From contig NZ_CP033043.1 in assembly GCF_003667825.1 (NCBI RefSeq), positions 5,030,501 to 5,094,500 on the forward strand: a DNA stretch of 64,000 bases, written 5' to 3'. The stretch is from Metabacillus litoralis (GTDB taxonomy: Bacteria; Bacillota; Bacilli; Bacillales; Bacillaceae). The notes below the pieces were generated by a model. It saw nothing but the letters and a program-made list of their open reading frames with translations, had not been told where the DNA came from and did no database searches. Below, in pieces: positions 45,570-54,556 of this stretch (position 1 is the stretch's first letter; each line of letters starts with the position of its first letter). The position numbers were made by a program, and so were the translations under genes.

Positions 45570-46358
45570 GTGTTTTTATCCATAAATAATGTTAATAAAC
45601 AATTCAAAAACCGTGATAAAAAAGAAGAAACGGTTTTGACGAATATAGATTTACAAGTGAAAGAAGGAGAATTTGTTTCGATCCTTGGTCCTTCAGGATG
45701 TGGAAAATCAACTTTGCTTTCCATCGTTGCAGGCTTAACACAGGCAACTTCTGGTGAGCTTGTTCTGCAAGGGAAAAAACTAAAAGGGCCTGGTAAAGAA
45801 CGCGGCATGGTATTCCAACAGGCTGCATTATTTCCATGGTTAACGGTAGAAGAAAATGTGATGTTTCCTCTTCGCAAGGAGCTTTCCAAGAAAGAAGCAC
45901 AAGAAAGGGCTCATAAATTTTTATCTCTTGTACAATTAAGTCCTTATGCAAAGCATTCACCACATGAGCTTTCAGGTGGGATGCAGCAGCGTGTCTCCAT
46001 AGCGAGAGCATTAGCAATGGATCCAGCTCTATTATTAATGGATGAGCCATTCGGTGCACTTGATGAACAAACACGCTCAAGACTTCATGAAGTCTTGGAA
46101 GATGTATTTTTAGAAACGAAAAAAACCATTCTTTTCGTTACACATAGCATTCATGAAGCATTAAAGCTTTCTGACAGAATTGTCGTCATGGGAACACAGC
46201 CAGGCCGAATTGTTGATATTATTGAGCTTGACTTTCCTCGTCCACGTGAACAAGCGCGAGAGGAGCTATTAGCTTACGAAGAACGAATTAAGAATTTATT
46301 AAAAACAGAAATAGATAAAGTAATAGAAAAGGAGCAGAAATATGCAGCCAGTCGTTAA
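45570..46358 (+). CDS. ABC transporter ATP-binding protein, NitT/TauT family
   Basis: A 262-residue ATPase of the SsuB/TauB/NrtD class. Walker A LGPSGCGKSTLLSIVAGL, Q-loop QQAALFPW, signature LSGGMQQRVSIARALAMDPALLLMDEPFGALDEQTR and H-loop VTHSIHEA are complete. GTG at 45570 with AGGTGAT upstream; a GTG at 45561 lacks one. Overlaps the permease gene by 17 bases. Likely imports a sulfonate, taurine, nitrate or a thiamine-pyrimidine precursor. Confidence 0.93.
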   Translation: MFLSINNVNKQFKNRDKKEETVLTNIDLQVKEGEFVSILGPSGCGKSTLLSIVAGLTQATSGELVLQGKKLKGPGKERGMVFQQAALFPWLTVEENVMFPLRKELSKKEAQERAHKFLSLVQLSPYAKHSPHELSGGMQQRVSIARALAMDPALLLMDEPFGALDEQTRSRLHEVLEDVFLETKKTILFVTHSIHEALKLSDRIVVMGTQPGRIVDIIELDFPRPREQAREELLAYEERIKNLLKTEIDKVIEKEQKYAASR

Positions 46359-47097
46359 ACGAATCCTTTTTTACGTCATTCTTTTAACTGTATGGCAGGC
46401 TACGGTAAAACTTCTTGATGTTTCCGTTGCAATATTCCCTGCCCCTACAGATGTTTTCAATTCATTGTATACAGGCTTTTTAGATTTAACACTTGTCTAT
46501 GACTTAGTCGCAAGCTTCAAAAGACTTGCGATTGGATTAGTAATTGCATTAATCTTAGGACTTATTTTAGGAGTAGCTTTAGCTAAATCCAAAACACTTG
46601 ATGAAACATTAGGTTCATTAATTATCGCTTTACAGTCTGTACCAAGTATTGTTTGGTTACCTTTGGCGATCATGTGGTTCGGGTTAAATGAAGCAGCTGT
46701 TACGTTTATCGTCGTTTTAGGTGCAACACTTGTGATGACGATTAACATGAGAACAGGGATTAAAAATGTGCCACCGCTTTATATAAAAGCAGCACAAACG
46801 ATGGATTATAAAGGCTTGAGCCTGTTCTGGAAGGTCATGATTCCAGCATCTATCCCTTATGTTGTAACAGGAACAAGACTTGCTTGGGCATTTGCATGGA
46901 GAGCATTAATGGCCGGTGAATTACTAAGTACAGGTCCAGGTCTTGGGTATAAGTTAAAGTTCGCATCAGATTTTGGTGATATGAGCTTAGTTCTCGCCAT
47001 TATGATCATGATAATGGTCATTGGTGTTATTGTAGATTTACTCTTTTTCCAACGTATTGAGAAAAACGTTATGAAAAAATGGGGTTTAGATAATTAA
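46342..47097 (+). CDS. ABC transporter permease, NitT/TauT family
   Basis: A 251-residue BPD_transp_1 permease with six or so membrane helices and the EAA-like loop IKAAQTMDYKGLSLFWKVMIPASIPYVVTG (about 142-175) that contacts the ATPase. It overlaps the ATPase gene and is followed after about 100 bases by the binding protein. Together the three form a complete importer. Confidence 0.93.
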   Translation: MQPVVKRILFYVILLTVWQATVKLLDVSVAIFPAPTDVFNSLYTGFLDLTLVYDLVASFKRLAIGLVIALILGLILGVALAKSKTLDETLGSLIIALQSVPSIVWLPLAIMWFGLNEAAVTFIVVLGATLVMTINMRTGIKNVPPLYIKAAQTMDYKGLSLFWKVMIPASIPYVVTGTRLAWAFAWRALMAGELLSTGPGLGYKLKFASDFGDMSLVLAIMIMIMVIGVIVDLLFFQRIEKNVMKKWGLDN

Positions 47098-47203
47098 GGT
47101 ACTTTTTAATAAGTCAATTGGTGTGTCGCCAATTGGATTCTAGCTTCAAGCGTAAAAATATTATTTTTAACAAATAATCATAATTTTAATTGGAGGTTAC
47201 ATC

Positions 47204-48208
47204 ATGAGAAAAGGACTTTTATTTGCACTTATTTCGATTTTATTAGTAGGTGTCCTTGCAGCTTGTGGAACTGGTGAATCATCAAATACAAGTGGTAGCG
47301 GCAGCACAGAAGAGGTTGTGATTGGATATTTCCCAAACATTGATCACGTACCAGCTATGATTTCTAGAGAAAAAGGGTATTATGAAGAAGCTCTTGGAGA
47401 AAACGTAAAAGTAACATACAAAACGTTCCCAGACGGAGCAGCATTTATGACGGCTTTAAAAACGGGTGAAATACAAGCAGGACTAGTAGGACCAGGTCCA
47501 GTAATGAACAACTATGCAAATGGAGCAGACGTGAAAATTATTGCAGGCGCATCTTCAGGTGGAACAGTCGTTGTTGCATCAGCAAAAAGTGGCGTTCAAT
47601 CAGTTGAGGATGTTTCAGGTAAAACGTTCATCACACCTGGTGTAGGGTGCACACATGATGTTCAAATGGAAACATTTCTTAAAGATTTAGGAATTACATC
47701 AGCGCGTATCGGTGGAACTCTTAAACATGTAACAGGAAACCCAGCTCAATACGGAGCCATGTTCGAATCAGGTAAAGTAGATTTAGCTGCTGTTCCAGAG
47801 CCATGGGCATCACAATTAGTAAATGATGGTGCGAAAATCATTGTTGATACTGATGAAATTTCATACGGTACAACATTACCTAATACAGTGTTAGTAACAA
47901 GTGGAAAGCTAATTGAAGAAAATAAAGAACTTGTAGCTAATATCGTTAAAGCGCATGAGCAAGGCGTTAACTTTATTAACGAAAATCCCGAAGAAGCACG
48001 TGATATCGCGATTAAAGCAATCAAAGACATCACAGATCAAGAATTAGACCCAGCGATCGTTGATAGCGCGTGGGAGCGTGTAACATACACAACAGAAGTA
48101 AACGCAGATGTTGTTCAAGAATTTGCAAACTCTTCATATGAATTAAAATTCCTAAAAGAAAAACCAGAATTCGGTGATCTAATTGACACTTCATTCTTAA
48201 CGAAGTAG
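47204..48208 (+). CDS. ABC transporter substrate-binding lipoprotein, NMT1/SsuA-like
   Basis: A 334-residue lipoprotein with signal peptide MRKGLLFALISILLVGVLAACG (lipobox LAAC, residues 18-21). The mature part has the family motifs VVIGYFPNIDHVPAMISREKGYYEE, GLVGPGPVMNNYANG and AVPEPWASQLV. It captures the ligand outside the membrane for the permease and ATPase upstream. GGAGGTTAC precedes the ATG. Substrate unknown. Confidence 0.93.
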   Translation: MRKGLLFALISILLVGVLAACGTGESSNTSGSGSTEEVVIGYFPNIDHVPAMISREKGYYEEALGENVKVTYKTFPDGAAFMTALKTGEIQAGLVGPGPVMNNYANGADVKIIAGASSGGTVVVASAKSGVQSVEDVSGKTFITPGVGCTHDVQMETFLKDLGITSARIGGTLKHVTGNPAQYGAMFESGKVDLAAVPEPWASQLVNDGAKIIVDTDEISYGTTLPNTVLVTSGKLIEENKELVANIVKAHEQGVNFINENPEEARDIAIKAIKDITDQELDPAIVDSAWERVTYTTEVNADVVQEFANSSYELKFLKEKPEFGDLIDTSFLTK

Positions 48209-48217
48209 GAATCTATC

Positions 48218-48790
48218 GTGAAAAATATACTCTCAATTGTTATTGCTTTTTTAGCGTTGGTAGGCTGTTCTCAGTCTATCAACCTAGAAGAGCATTTTTC
48301 ATTAAATGGAACTATAGAGCCACTAGAAGCCGTAAATCAAAACGGAGAAGCTGTAAAGATGTCTGACTACGAAGAGAAGGTTTGGGTAGCGACATTTATT
48401 TTTACAAATTGTGATACTGTTTGCTCACCAATGACTGCTCACATTGCGACACTTCAAGAGCAGCTACAAGATGAAAAAATAGAAGCAGAATTAGTTTCAT
48501 TCAGCATTGACCCTGAACATGATACACCAGAAGTATTAAAAAAGTTTGGAGATCAATTTGGTGCGGATTATAAAACTTGGAACTTTTTAACAGGCTATGA
48601 CCAAGCGGACATTGAATCTTTTACTAATATAAGTTTCTTAGCACCCGCTGCAAAGCTCGAAGGCTCAACTCAATATGTACACAGTACTTCAATTTTTCTC
48701 ATGAAAGGCAGTCAAATTCTAGAACAATACGATGGAGTATCTAACGTACCATTTGAAAAAATAATCGAAGATATCAAACTATTACAATAA
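48218..48790 (+). CDS. SCO1/SenC-like copper-binding lipoprotein
   Basis: A 190-residue SCO family protein (YpmQ/BsSco type). A short lipoprotein signal ends LVGC (about residue 17); the copper site CDTVCSPM (CxxxC) lies near 70-75 and the distal His in YVHSTSIF near 150. Such proteins deliver or check copper for cytochrome c oxidase CuA, or act as thiol redox partners. It begins ten bases after the binding protein with a GTG, so is read with the ABC genes, an unusual neighbourhood. Confidence 0.88.
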   Translation: MKNILSIVIAFLALVGCSQSINLEEHFSLNGTIEPLEAVNQNGEAVKMSDYEEKVWVATFIFTNCDTVCSPMTAHIATLQEQLQDEKIEAELVSFSIDPEHDTPEVLKKFGDQFGADYKTWNFLTGYDQADIESFTNISFLAPAAKLEGSTQYVHSTSIFLMKGSQILEQYDGVSNVPFEKIIEDIKLLQ

Positions 48791-48795
48791 TTCTA

Positions 48796-48824
48796 TTGCA
48801 TTCTCCACTTGAATAAGGTACAGT
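48796..48824 (+). promoter_or_regulatory. Promoter of the SAM riboswitch-metIC transcript
   Basis: TTGCAT (48796-48801) and TACAGT (48819-48824) with 17 bases between, about 38 bases before the riboswitch. Confidence 0.55.
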
Positions 48825-48861
48825 AATAAAAAGTTAAACATTTTAAAAATTTCATATATTT

Positions 48862-49200
48862 CTTATCAAGAGAGGCAGAGGGACTGGCCCTATGAAGCCT
48901 CAGCAACCGGTTCATAACGAGTGAAGATCTGGTGGATTGATGATAGATAAACTCTAAGTAAGTTTTTCACAGCACCGACAGGAAATGAAAAATGAATGGA
49001 ACAAAGTGCTCTTGTTTGTAACAGGCATTTTTCATTTTCTGTCGAGGTTTGCAGAGCAAGCCGCAAGCACTTGCGTGCTGTGAAAAAACTATACAACACT
49101 AATTATGAGTTTACTTATTAACAACACCATACCAAGACTTCTGCGAGTGCCAAGGTGCTAAATCCAGCAAGCCACACCAGCTTTATGCTTGAGAGATAAG
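48862..49200 (+). promoter_or_regulatory. SAM-I (S-box) riboswitch with expanded P3 arm
   Basis: All SAM-I conserved strings are present: CTTATCAAGAGAGGCAGAGG, GACTGGCCC, AGCCTCAGCAACCGG, then GCCAAGGTGCTAAATCCAGCAAG, GCTTGAGAGATAAG closing P1. In the usual element about 25 bases lie between CCGG and CCAAGG; here about 240 do (48911-49150). These form nested stems: TAAACTC/GAGTTTA, GTTTTTCACAGCA/TGCTGTGAAAAAAC, and an 18-bp pair GACAGGAAATGAAAAATG with its complement at 49026-49043. It controls metI-metC by SAM. Confidence 0.93.
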
Positions 49201-49221
49201 AAGAAGCGCACTTAACGACAC

Positions 49222-49254
49222 AGTCTTCTTCTTAACGAGGAAGACTTTTTATTT
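49222..49254 (+). terminator. SAM riboswitch terminator
   Basis: AGTCTTC, loop, GAAGACT, then TTTTT; the upstream AGATAAGAAGAAG can pair with the CTTCTTCTT arm as the antiterminator. Confidence 0.9.
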
Positions 49255-49325
49255 TGCTTTTTTTAAAACATGTACGCTTTCTCTCATGTACATATTGTTA
49301 AATTTAAATCTTAGGAGTGACAGAC

Positions 49326-50450
49326 ATGAGCAAAAGAATTGAAACGAAATTAGCACAAATCGGAAACCGCAGTGAAAATGTTACAGGTACAGTTAACCCG
49401 CCAATTTATTTATCAACAGCCTATCGTCATGCAGGAATTGGAGAATCTACTGGATTTGATTATATCCGTACAGGAAATCCTACAAGACTTTTAGTCGAAA
49501 AAGCAATCGCAGACCTTGAGCATGGCGACCGTGGCTTTGCCTTCAGCTCAGGAATGGCCGCGATTCAAACAATTATGGCCCTCTTCCAAAGCGGAGACGA
49601 ACTGATCGTTTCTTCTGACCTTTACGGTGGAACATACCGCCTCTTTGAAAGAGAATGGAGAAAATATGGATTATCATTTCAATATGATGATTTCACAAAT
49701 CCAGCTGAAACAGAGAAATTGATCAATGAAAAAACAAAAGCGCTATTCATTGAAACGCCAACAAATCCATTAATGCAGGAAGCGGACATTAAAGAGCTAG
49801 TAGCAGTTGCGAAAAAGCATAACATACTCGTGATTGTTGATAACACTTTCTATACACCACTTCTTCAAACGCCAATCTTAGACGGAGCGGATATTGTGAT
49901 CCATAGTGCAACGAAATACTTAGGAGGGCACAACGATGTTCTTGCAGGCTTGGTTGTAACGAAAGGTCAGGAATTAAGTGATGAATTCTTCCAACATCAA
50001 AACGCAATCGGTGCAGTTTTATCCCCATTTGATTCTTGGTTATTAATGAGAGGGATGAAAACTTTATCCCTTCGTATGAGACAGCATCAAGAAAATGCTC
50101 AAAAGGTAGCGGCATTTTTAGAAGAGCATGAAGCTGTACTTGATGTACTGTATCCTGGTAAGGGTGGAATGCTTTCATTCCGTTTACAAGATGAAGCATG
50201 GGTAAATCCGTTCCTGAAAAACCTGAAAACAATTACTTTTGCAGAAAGTCTAGGTGGAATCGAAAGCTTCATTACGTATCCAGCTACGCAAACACATATG
50301 GATATTCCTGAAGAGATTCGAATCGCAAATGGTGTCTGTAACAAGCTGCTACGTTTTTCAGTAGGTGTTGAGCATGCAGAAGATATTATTGAAGATTTAA
50401 CACAAGCATTTCATGCAATGAAAGGAGCGGAAGCAGTTGAGCAATCATGA
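49326..50450 (+). CDS. metI: Cystathionine gamma-synthase / O-acetylhomoserine thiolyase MetI
   Basis: PLP enzyme (374 residues) of methionine synthesis that joins O-acetylhomoserine with cysteine or sulfide. The Cys/Met metabolism PLP fold is evident: YIRTGNPTRLLVEKAIADLE, FSSGMAAIQT, ETPTNPLMQEADI, the Schiff-base lysine in DIVIHSATKYLGGHNDVLAGL and SVGVEHAEDIIEDL. ATG at 49326 with AGGAG upstream is preferred to the GTG at 49317. Follows the SAM riboswitch and overlaps metC. Confidence 0.95.
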   Translation: MSKRIETKLAQIGNRSENVTGTVNPPIYLSTAYRHAGIGESTGFDYIRTGNPTRLLVEKAIADLEHGDRGFAFSSGMAAIQTIMALFQSGDELIVSSDLYGGTYRLFEREWRKYGLSFQYDDFTNPAETEKLINEKTKALFIETPTNPLMQEADIKELVAVAKKHNILVIVDNTFYTPLLQTPILDGADIVIHSATKYLGGHNDVLAGLVVTKGQELSDEFFQHQNAIGAVLSPFDSWLLMRGMKTLSLRMRQHQENAQKVAAFLEEHEAVLDVLYPGKGGMLSFRLQDEAWVNPFLKNLKTITFAESLGGIESFITYPATQTHMDIPEEIRIANGVCNKLLRFSVGVEHAEDIIEDLTQAFHAMKGAEAVEQS

Positions 50451-51621
50451 TTGGTCATTTCAAACAAAGCTACTTCATAACGAGTCAAAGGTTGATCGCG
50501 GCACAGGATCGGTAAGTGTGCCGATTCATCATTCCTCTACTTTTCATCAATTTGATATTGATGAATTTGGGAAATATGATTATGCACGCTCAGGAAATCC
50601 TACGCGTGAGGCGTTGGAAAGTGCGATTGCGGAGCTAGAAGGTGGATCACGTGGATTGGCTTTCTCTTCTGGTATGGCAGCTATTTCAACTGCGTTCTTA
50701 TTGTTATCACAAGGAGATCATGTACTTGTAACAGAGGACGTGTATGGTGGGACTTTCCGAATTATTACAGATGTTTTAACTCGATTTGGGATTGAGCATA
50801 CATTTGTAGATATGACAGATCTTCATCAAGTTGCCTCTGAGATTCGTCCGAATACGAAGGTGATTTATATGGAAACACCTTCGAATCCGTTGTTAAAAGT
50901 AACGGATATTAAGGGGATTGTGAATCTGGCGAAGGCAAATAACTGCTTAACCTTCTTAGATAATACATTTTTAACACCTGAGTTGCAGCGACCTTTGGAG
51001 TTAGGCGTGGATGTGGTATTACACAGTGCAACGAAGTTTTTAGCGGGGCATAGTGATGTGCTTGCAGGTCTTGCTGTTGTGAAGGATCCTGAGCTGGGAG
51101 ACCGCTTGTATAAATTGCAAAATGCATTTGGTGCCGTTCTTGGTGTGCAGGACGCGTGGTTAGTTCTTCGTGGTTTAAAGACATTGCATGTACGCTTACA
51201 GCAGTCTCAAGCATCTGCTTTGAAAATAGCTGAATTTTTAGCGGAGCATCCGAAGGTAGAAGAGGTGTATTACCCAGGCTTGAGCTACCACCCAGGTCAT
51301 GAAACTCAAAACTATCAAGCTGATGGGCCAGGAGCGGTGTTGTCCTTTAAATTAGCTGACGCAGCGGCGGTTAAGACATTGGTTGAAAATGTGGAGCTTC
51401 CAGTGTTTGCGGTTAGCTTAGGTGCAGTGGAATCGATCTTATCGTATCCTGCGAAAATGTCACATGCAGCAATGCCTCCACAAGAGCGTGAAAAGCGTGG
51501 CATTTCAGATGGATTGTTGAGATTAAGTGTTGGACTTGAGAAGGTTGAGGATTTGATAAAAGACTTTGCTGCAGCTTTGGAGAAGGTGCCTGCTGGTGCA
51601 AAAAAGAATGTGAATGTGTAA
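50437..51621 (+). CDS. metC: Cystathionine beta-lyase MetC
   Basis: PLP enzyme (394 residues) splitting cystathionine to homocysteine. Same fold as MetI: YARSGNPTREALESAIAELEGG, SSGMAAISTAF, ETPSNPLLKVTDI, the lysine in VVLHSATKFLAGHSDVLAGLAVV and RLSVGLEKVEDL. TTG start with AAGGAGCGG upstream, overlapping metI by 14 bases (translational coupling). The codon use here seems slightly more GC-rich than its neighbours. Terminator follows. Confidence 0.95.
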   Translation: MSNHDWSFQTKLLHNESKVDRGTGSVSVPIHHSSTFHQFDIDEFGKYDYARSGNPTREALESAIAELEGGSRGLAFSSGMAAISTAFLLLSQGDHVLVTEDVYGGTFRIITDVLTRFGIEHTFVDMTDLHQVASEIRPNTKVIYMETPSNPLLKVTDIKGIVNLAKANNCLTFLDNTFLTPELQRPLELGVDVVLHSATKFLAGHSDVLAGLAVVKDPELGDRLYKLQNAFGAVLGVQDAWLVLRGLKTLHVRLQQSQASALKIAEFLAEHPKVEEVYYPGLSYHPGHETQNYQADGPGAVLSFKLADAAAVKTLVENVELPVFAVSLGAVESILSYPAKMSHAAMPPQEREKRGISDGLLRLSVGLEKVEDLIKDFAAALEKVPAGAKKNVNV

Positions 51622-51630
51622 ATTTGAGAG

Positions 51631-51658
51631 CTGACTCTATGTGGAGTCAGTTTTTTTG
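51631..51658 (+). terminator. Terminator of metIC
   Basis: CTGACTC, loop, GAGTCAG and seven T residues. Confidence 0.9.
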
Positions 51659-51699
51659 TGGGGTGCGTGTCGGTTTTTGTCGAAAATCTATTATTTTGT

Positions 51700-51802
51700 T
51701 CTTTTCATCAAATAAAATGATGAAATTAGCAAATAAAATCTCAAAATAGCAAATAAAAGGCAGAAATCTTCAAATAAAATACCAAAATCGTCAAATAAGT
51801 GC
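51700..51802. repeat. Short array of CAAATAA(A/G) repeats
   Basis: Five degenerate copies with a spacing of about 21-22 bases: the core CAAATAA followed by a variable 13-14 base stretch that ends in AATC or AATAG. It lies between metC and the NERD gene. Layout resembles the 21-bp array at 7735. Confidence 0.6.
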
Positions 51803-51859
51803 TTAAAGGAAGAGTAGAGGACAGCGGCGAATTAGATACTAAACGAAAGGAGTGGAGAA

Positions 51860-52840
51860 ATGATTATAAAACCACGTAAATATCCTGTCTCAATATTAAG
51901 TTTAGAAGCATTACAAAGGAGATTGAAGCAAAACCATCCGCAACACCCACAAATAAAGGAGGAGCTTGCCAAAAAAACAGCAGGCTTTAAAGGTGAACAA
52001 AGTATAGACTACTTTTTAAGCTTTCTTACGGAAGGGATGTATCATATTTTACATGATGTAAGGCTCAAGATCGGTGATCACTTTTTTCAAATAGACATAC
52101 TTATTCTTTCAAGAAGATTTCTTCTCATTTTAGAAGTGAAGAATATAACTGGTACCTTATTTTTTGATCGCAACTTCAACCAGCTAATTAGAACTCAAGG
52201 AGATAAAAGAGAAGCGTTTCCTGATCCGATCATGCAGGTAAATCGACAGTATCACCAACTTAAAAAGTGGCTCATCCAAAACAAATATAAAAACATACCC
52301 ATTATTCCACTTGTCATTATTAGTTCTCCTCGTACAATTTTAGAGACTTCTCATCAAAATGATGAGATTTATCATAAGATTATCCACAGTGCGAAGCTTC
52401 CTCAAATAGTGTCTAAACTCGAAAAGACATATGAAAAAAATATTCTTACACAAAAACAGCTCTCTAAATTAGGTCAACTTATCTCAGAATGTCACACAGA
52501 GCCTTCCATCAACATTCTCTCACAGTATAAAATATCCGAAAATGAAGTGTTAAAAGGCGTTATTTGTCCAAACTGCACGAGCCTACCCATGAACATAAAA
52601 CGGGGAAAATGGATATGTCCATCATGTACACATATTTCCAAAGACGCTCACATCGAAGCTTTAAAGGACTATTCTTTATTGATTGACCAACAGATTACAA
52701 ATAGCCAATTAAGAGACTTTTTACAAGTACCCTCTATTTATGTGGGCACAAAGCTACTCACCTCTCTAAATCTCACACATACTGGCAAAAATAAAGGGAG
52801 AGTTTATCACTTGAACTCAAGAAAGGAACTGTTTTATTAA
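51860..52840 (+). CDS. NERD-domain (nuclease-related) protein
   Basis: A 326-residue protein with an N-terminal NERD domain: the restriction-nuclease-like core appears as GDHFFQIDILIL...LLILEVKN (about 72-95) with the expected D...ExK acidic set, then a helical middle. The C-terminal part has a zinc ribbon, CPNCTSLP...GKWICPSCTH (CxxC...CxxC, about 235-258). ATG after AAGGAGTGG. Role in DNA handling is inferred from the family. Confidence 0.88.
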   Translation: MIIKPRKYPVSILSLEALQRRLKQNHPQHPQIKEELAKKTAGFKGEQSIDYFLSFLTEGMYHILHDVRLKIGDHFFQIDILILSRRFLLILEVKNITGTLFFDRNFNQLIRTQGDKREAFPDPIMQVNRQYHQLKKWLIQNKYKNIPIIPLVIISSPRTILETSHQNDEIYHKIIHSAKLPQIVSKLEKTYEKNILTQKQLSKLGQLISECHTEPSINILSQYKISENEVLKGVICPNCTSLPMNIKRGKWICPSCTHISKDAHIEALKDYSLLIDQQITNSQLRDFLQVPSIYVGTKLLTSLNLTHTGKNKGRVYHLNSRKELFY

Positions 52841-52858
52841 TCAAAACAGCTCCTTATT
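52823..52858. terminator. Bidirectional terminator between NERD gene and coat cluster
   Basis: GGAACTGTTTT and AAAACAGCTCC pair with A/T tracts around; the left arm includes the NERD stop codon. Confidence 0.75.
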
Positions 52859-52864
52859 AAAAAA

Positions 52865-53164
52865 CTAAAGAGTAGGTAATTTCATCGCCGTCTCCATATT
52901 CTTTAAATTCAACTGTATTTGTTCATTGGTATCGAATGCATGATACCAGCCTTTTTCCATCATATAATTCGAGATTCTTTCATGCATATCAAGTGCTTCC
53001 TCTAAATGGCGAGTAAGGGTATGTTTTATTTCCGGAGTGCCTGATTCAGTGAGGGCCATTGCATAGTTTCTTACTCCACTTTTAGCAGAAATTAATAAGT
53101 CCATTGCAACAACTTGGTCTGTTAAGGCTTTCATCCCAGTTATACTTTCAATGATTGTATTCAT
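52865..53164 (-). CDS. CotF/YraF-like spore coat protein
   Basis: A 99-residue member of the CotF family (YraF/YraD type in B. subtilis). MNTIIESITGMKALTDQVVAMDLLISAKSGVRNYAMALTESGTPEIKHTLTRHLEEALDMHERISNYMMEKGWYHAF reads as the usual antiparallel helix fold with a conserved Trp-Tyr end. Together with the genes at 53183, 53403, 54557 and 54942 it forms a yraG-yraF-adhB-yraE-yraD-like cluster. Confidence 0.85.
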   Translation of the reverse strand: MNTIIESITGMKALTDQVVAMDLLISAKSGVRNYAMALTESGTPEIKHTLTRHLEEALDMHERISNYMMEKGWYHAFDTNEQIQLNLKNMETAMKLPTL

Positions 53165-53182
53165 GTATAGTTCATCTCCTAA

Positions 53183-53383
53183 CTAATACTTTGGCTTTGC
53201 TTTTGATAGGATGGAGGAATATTCCTCTAACTGACGGGTTGACACTGTAATATCTTGCTGCATGATGTCTTTTAGTTCTTTGTCGGATACTAGTGCTCTC
53301 ATTGTTTTTGACTTTGTTAAGCAGGTTGTTTTGAATGCCGCCATTTCTTGAACTTCAAGAACTTCGTGTAATGCGTAGTCCAT
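53183..53383 (-). CDS. YraG/YraE-like small spore coat-cluster protein
   Basis: A 66-residue protein, MDYALHEVLEVQEMAAFKTTCLTKSKTMRALVSDKELKDIMQQDITVSTRQLEEY. It is a shortened relative of the protein at 54942 (same HEx..MxxFKTxC.xKSKxMxxLV..xxLxxxMQxD pattern). CotF-type helical bundle likely. It has a GGAGGAG ribosome site and lies just before the 52865 gene. Confidence 0.8.
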   Translation of the reverse strand: MDYALHEVLEVQEMAAFKTTCLTKSKTMRALVSDKELKDIMQQDITVSTRQLEEYSSILSKAKPKY

Positions 53384-53402
53384 GACTGCTCTCCTCCTGT
53401 TG

Positions 53403-54539
53403 TTATGGTTTTAATACAACTTTGATACAATTATCCGTTTTTGTGTCAAAAATTTCATAACCACGTTTGGCTTCACTTAGTGGTAGTACATGACTGACAA
53501 CATCACCGGGATCAACTTTGCCAGTGGAAACGAGTTCAAACATGTATGGCATTAAGTGAATCATTGGGGCTTGTCCAGAGCGGATGTTTACGTTACGTTG
53601 CATAATATCTCCTAATGGAAAACCATTGTAGCGTCCACCATAAACGCCTGTAATTTGGATGGTTCCGCATTTTCGAACAGCTTGAGCAGCCATTACAAGT
53701 GCACTCATTGCTCCACCTTGAAGTCTTAATCCTGTAGCTAGGAATTCCATGTCTGTCATTTTTCCGTCCATACCAACAGCGTCAATGACAACATCTGCTC
53801 CACCTTTTGTGATTTCCTTTAGGTAACTTCCTACATTTTCATGTTCTTCAAAATTAACAGTTTCCACTTTGTTTGTTCTTTTTGCATGCTCTAAGCGATA
53901 GGGAATATAGTCAACGGCAATTACTCGCTTTGCTCCTTTTAACCAACAAAATTTTTGTGCAAAAAGGCCAACAGGGCCACAGCCCAAAACAATGACGGTA
54001 TCGCCATCCTTGACGCCCGCATTTTCAACACTCCAATAGCCTGTTGACATGGCATCAGAAATGACACTTAATTTCTCATCGGGTTCTTCACAGCTTTCAG
54101 GTATTTTAAAGTGAGTAAAATTGGCAAACGGAACTCTTAAGTATTCAGCTTGTCCTCCTGGATAGCCACCTGTGTTACCTGAATAGCCAAAGTAAGCACC
54201 CATATCTCCATTATCATTTGAGTTATCACACTGACTCTCAAGATTGCTTTTACAATATTGACATTCACCACATGCAATATTAAAAGGAATGATCACACGA
54301 TCTCCCTTTTTTACTTTCGTAACTTCAGGGCCCACCTCTTCTACGATACCCATTGGCTCATGGCCGATTACATAGTTTTCCGGCATATTTGGTATCATTC
54401 CATGGATTAAATGCAAATCAGATCCACAGATGGCTGTGCTTGTTACCTTGACAATCATGTCATCTGGCTTTTGGATTTTTGGATCTTCTACTTCTTTTAC
54501 TTCAACGTTTTTGATGCCTTGATAGGTTACGGCCTTCAT
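53403..54539 (-). CDS. Zinc-dependent alcohol dehydrogenase (AdhB-like)
   Basis: A 378-residue medium-chain dehydrogenase. Catalytic zinc residues are in ICGSDLHLIHG and IGHEPMGIVEEVG; the structural zinc Cys set is CGECQYCKSNLESQC; the NAD site is VIVLGCGPVGLFAQKF. Similar to B. subtilis AdhB (yraB) and glutathione-independent formaldehyde-type dehydrogenases. It lies inside a CotF-like cluster, just as adhB does between yraE and yraF. Substrate unknown. Confidence 0.93.
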   Translation of the reverse strand: MKAVTYQGIKNVEVKEVEDPKIQKPDDMIVKVTSTAICGSDLHLIHGMIPNMPENYVIGHEPMGIVEEVGPEVTKVKKGDRVIIPFNIACGECQYCKSNLESQCDNSNDNGDMGAYFGYSGNTGGYPGGQAEYLRVPFANFTHFKIPESCEEPDEKLSVISDAMSTGYWSVENAGVKDGDTVIVLGCGPVGLFAQKFCWLKGAKRVIAVDYIPYRLEHAKRTNKVETVNFEEHENVGSYLKEITKGGADVVIDAVGMDGKMTDMEFLATGLRLQGGAMSALVMAAQAVRKCGTIQITGVYGGRYNGFPLGDIMQRNVNIRSGQAPMIHLMPYMFELVSTGKVDPGDVVSHVLPLSEAKRGYEIFDTKTDNCIKVVLKP

Positions 54540-54556
54540 TCAACTAACCTCCAATG

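Noticed and set aside
47138..47153. Second copy of the CTAGCTTCAG repeat ahead of the binding-protein gene
   Set aside because: Only about a dozen bases match and there is no complementary arm.
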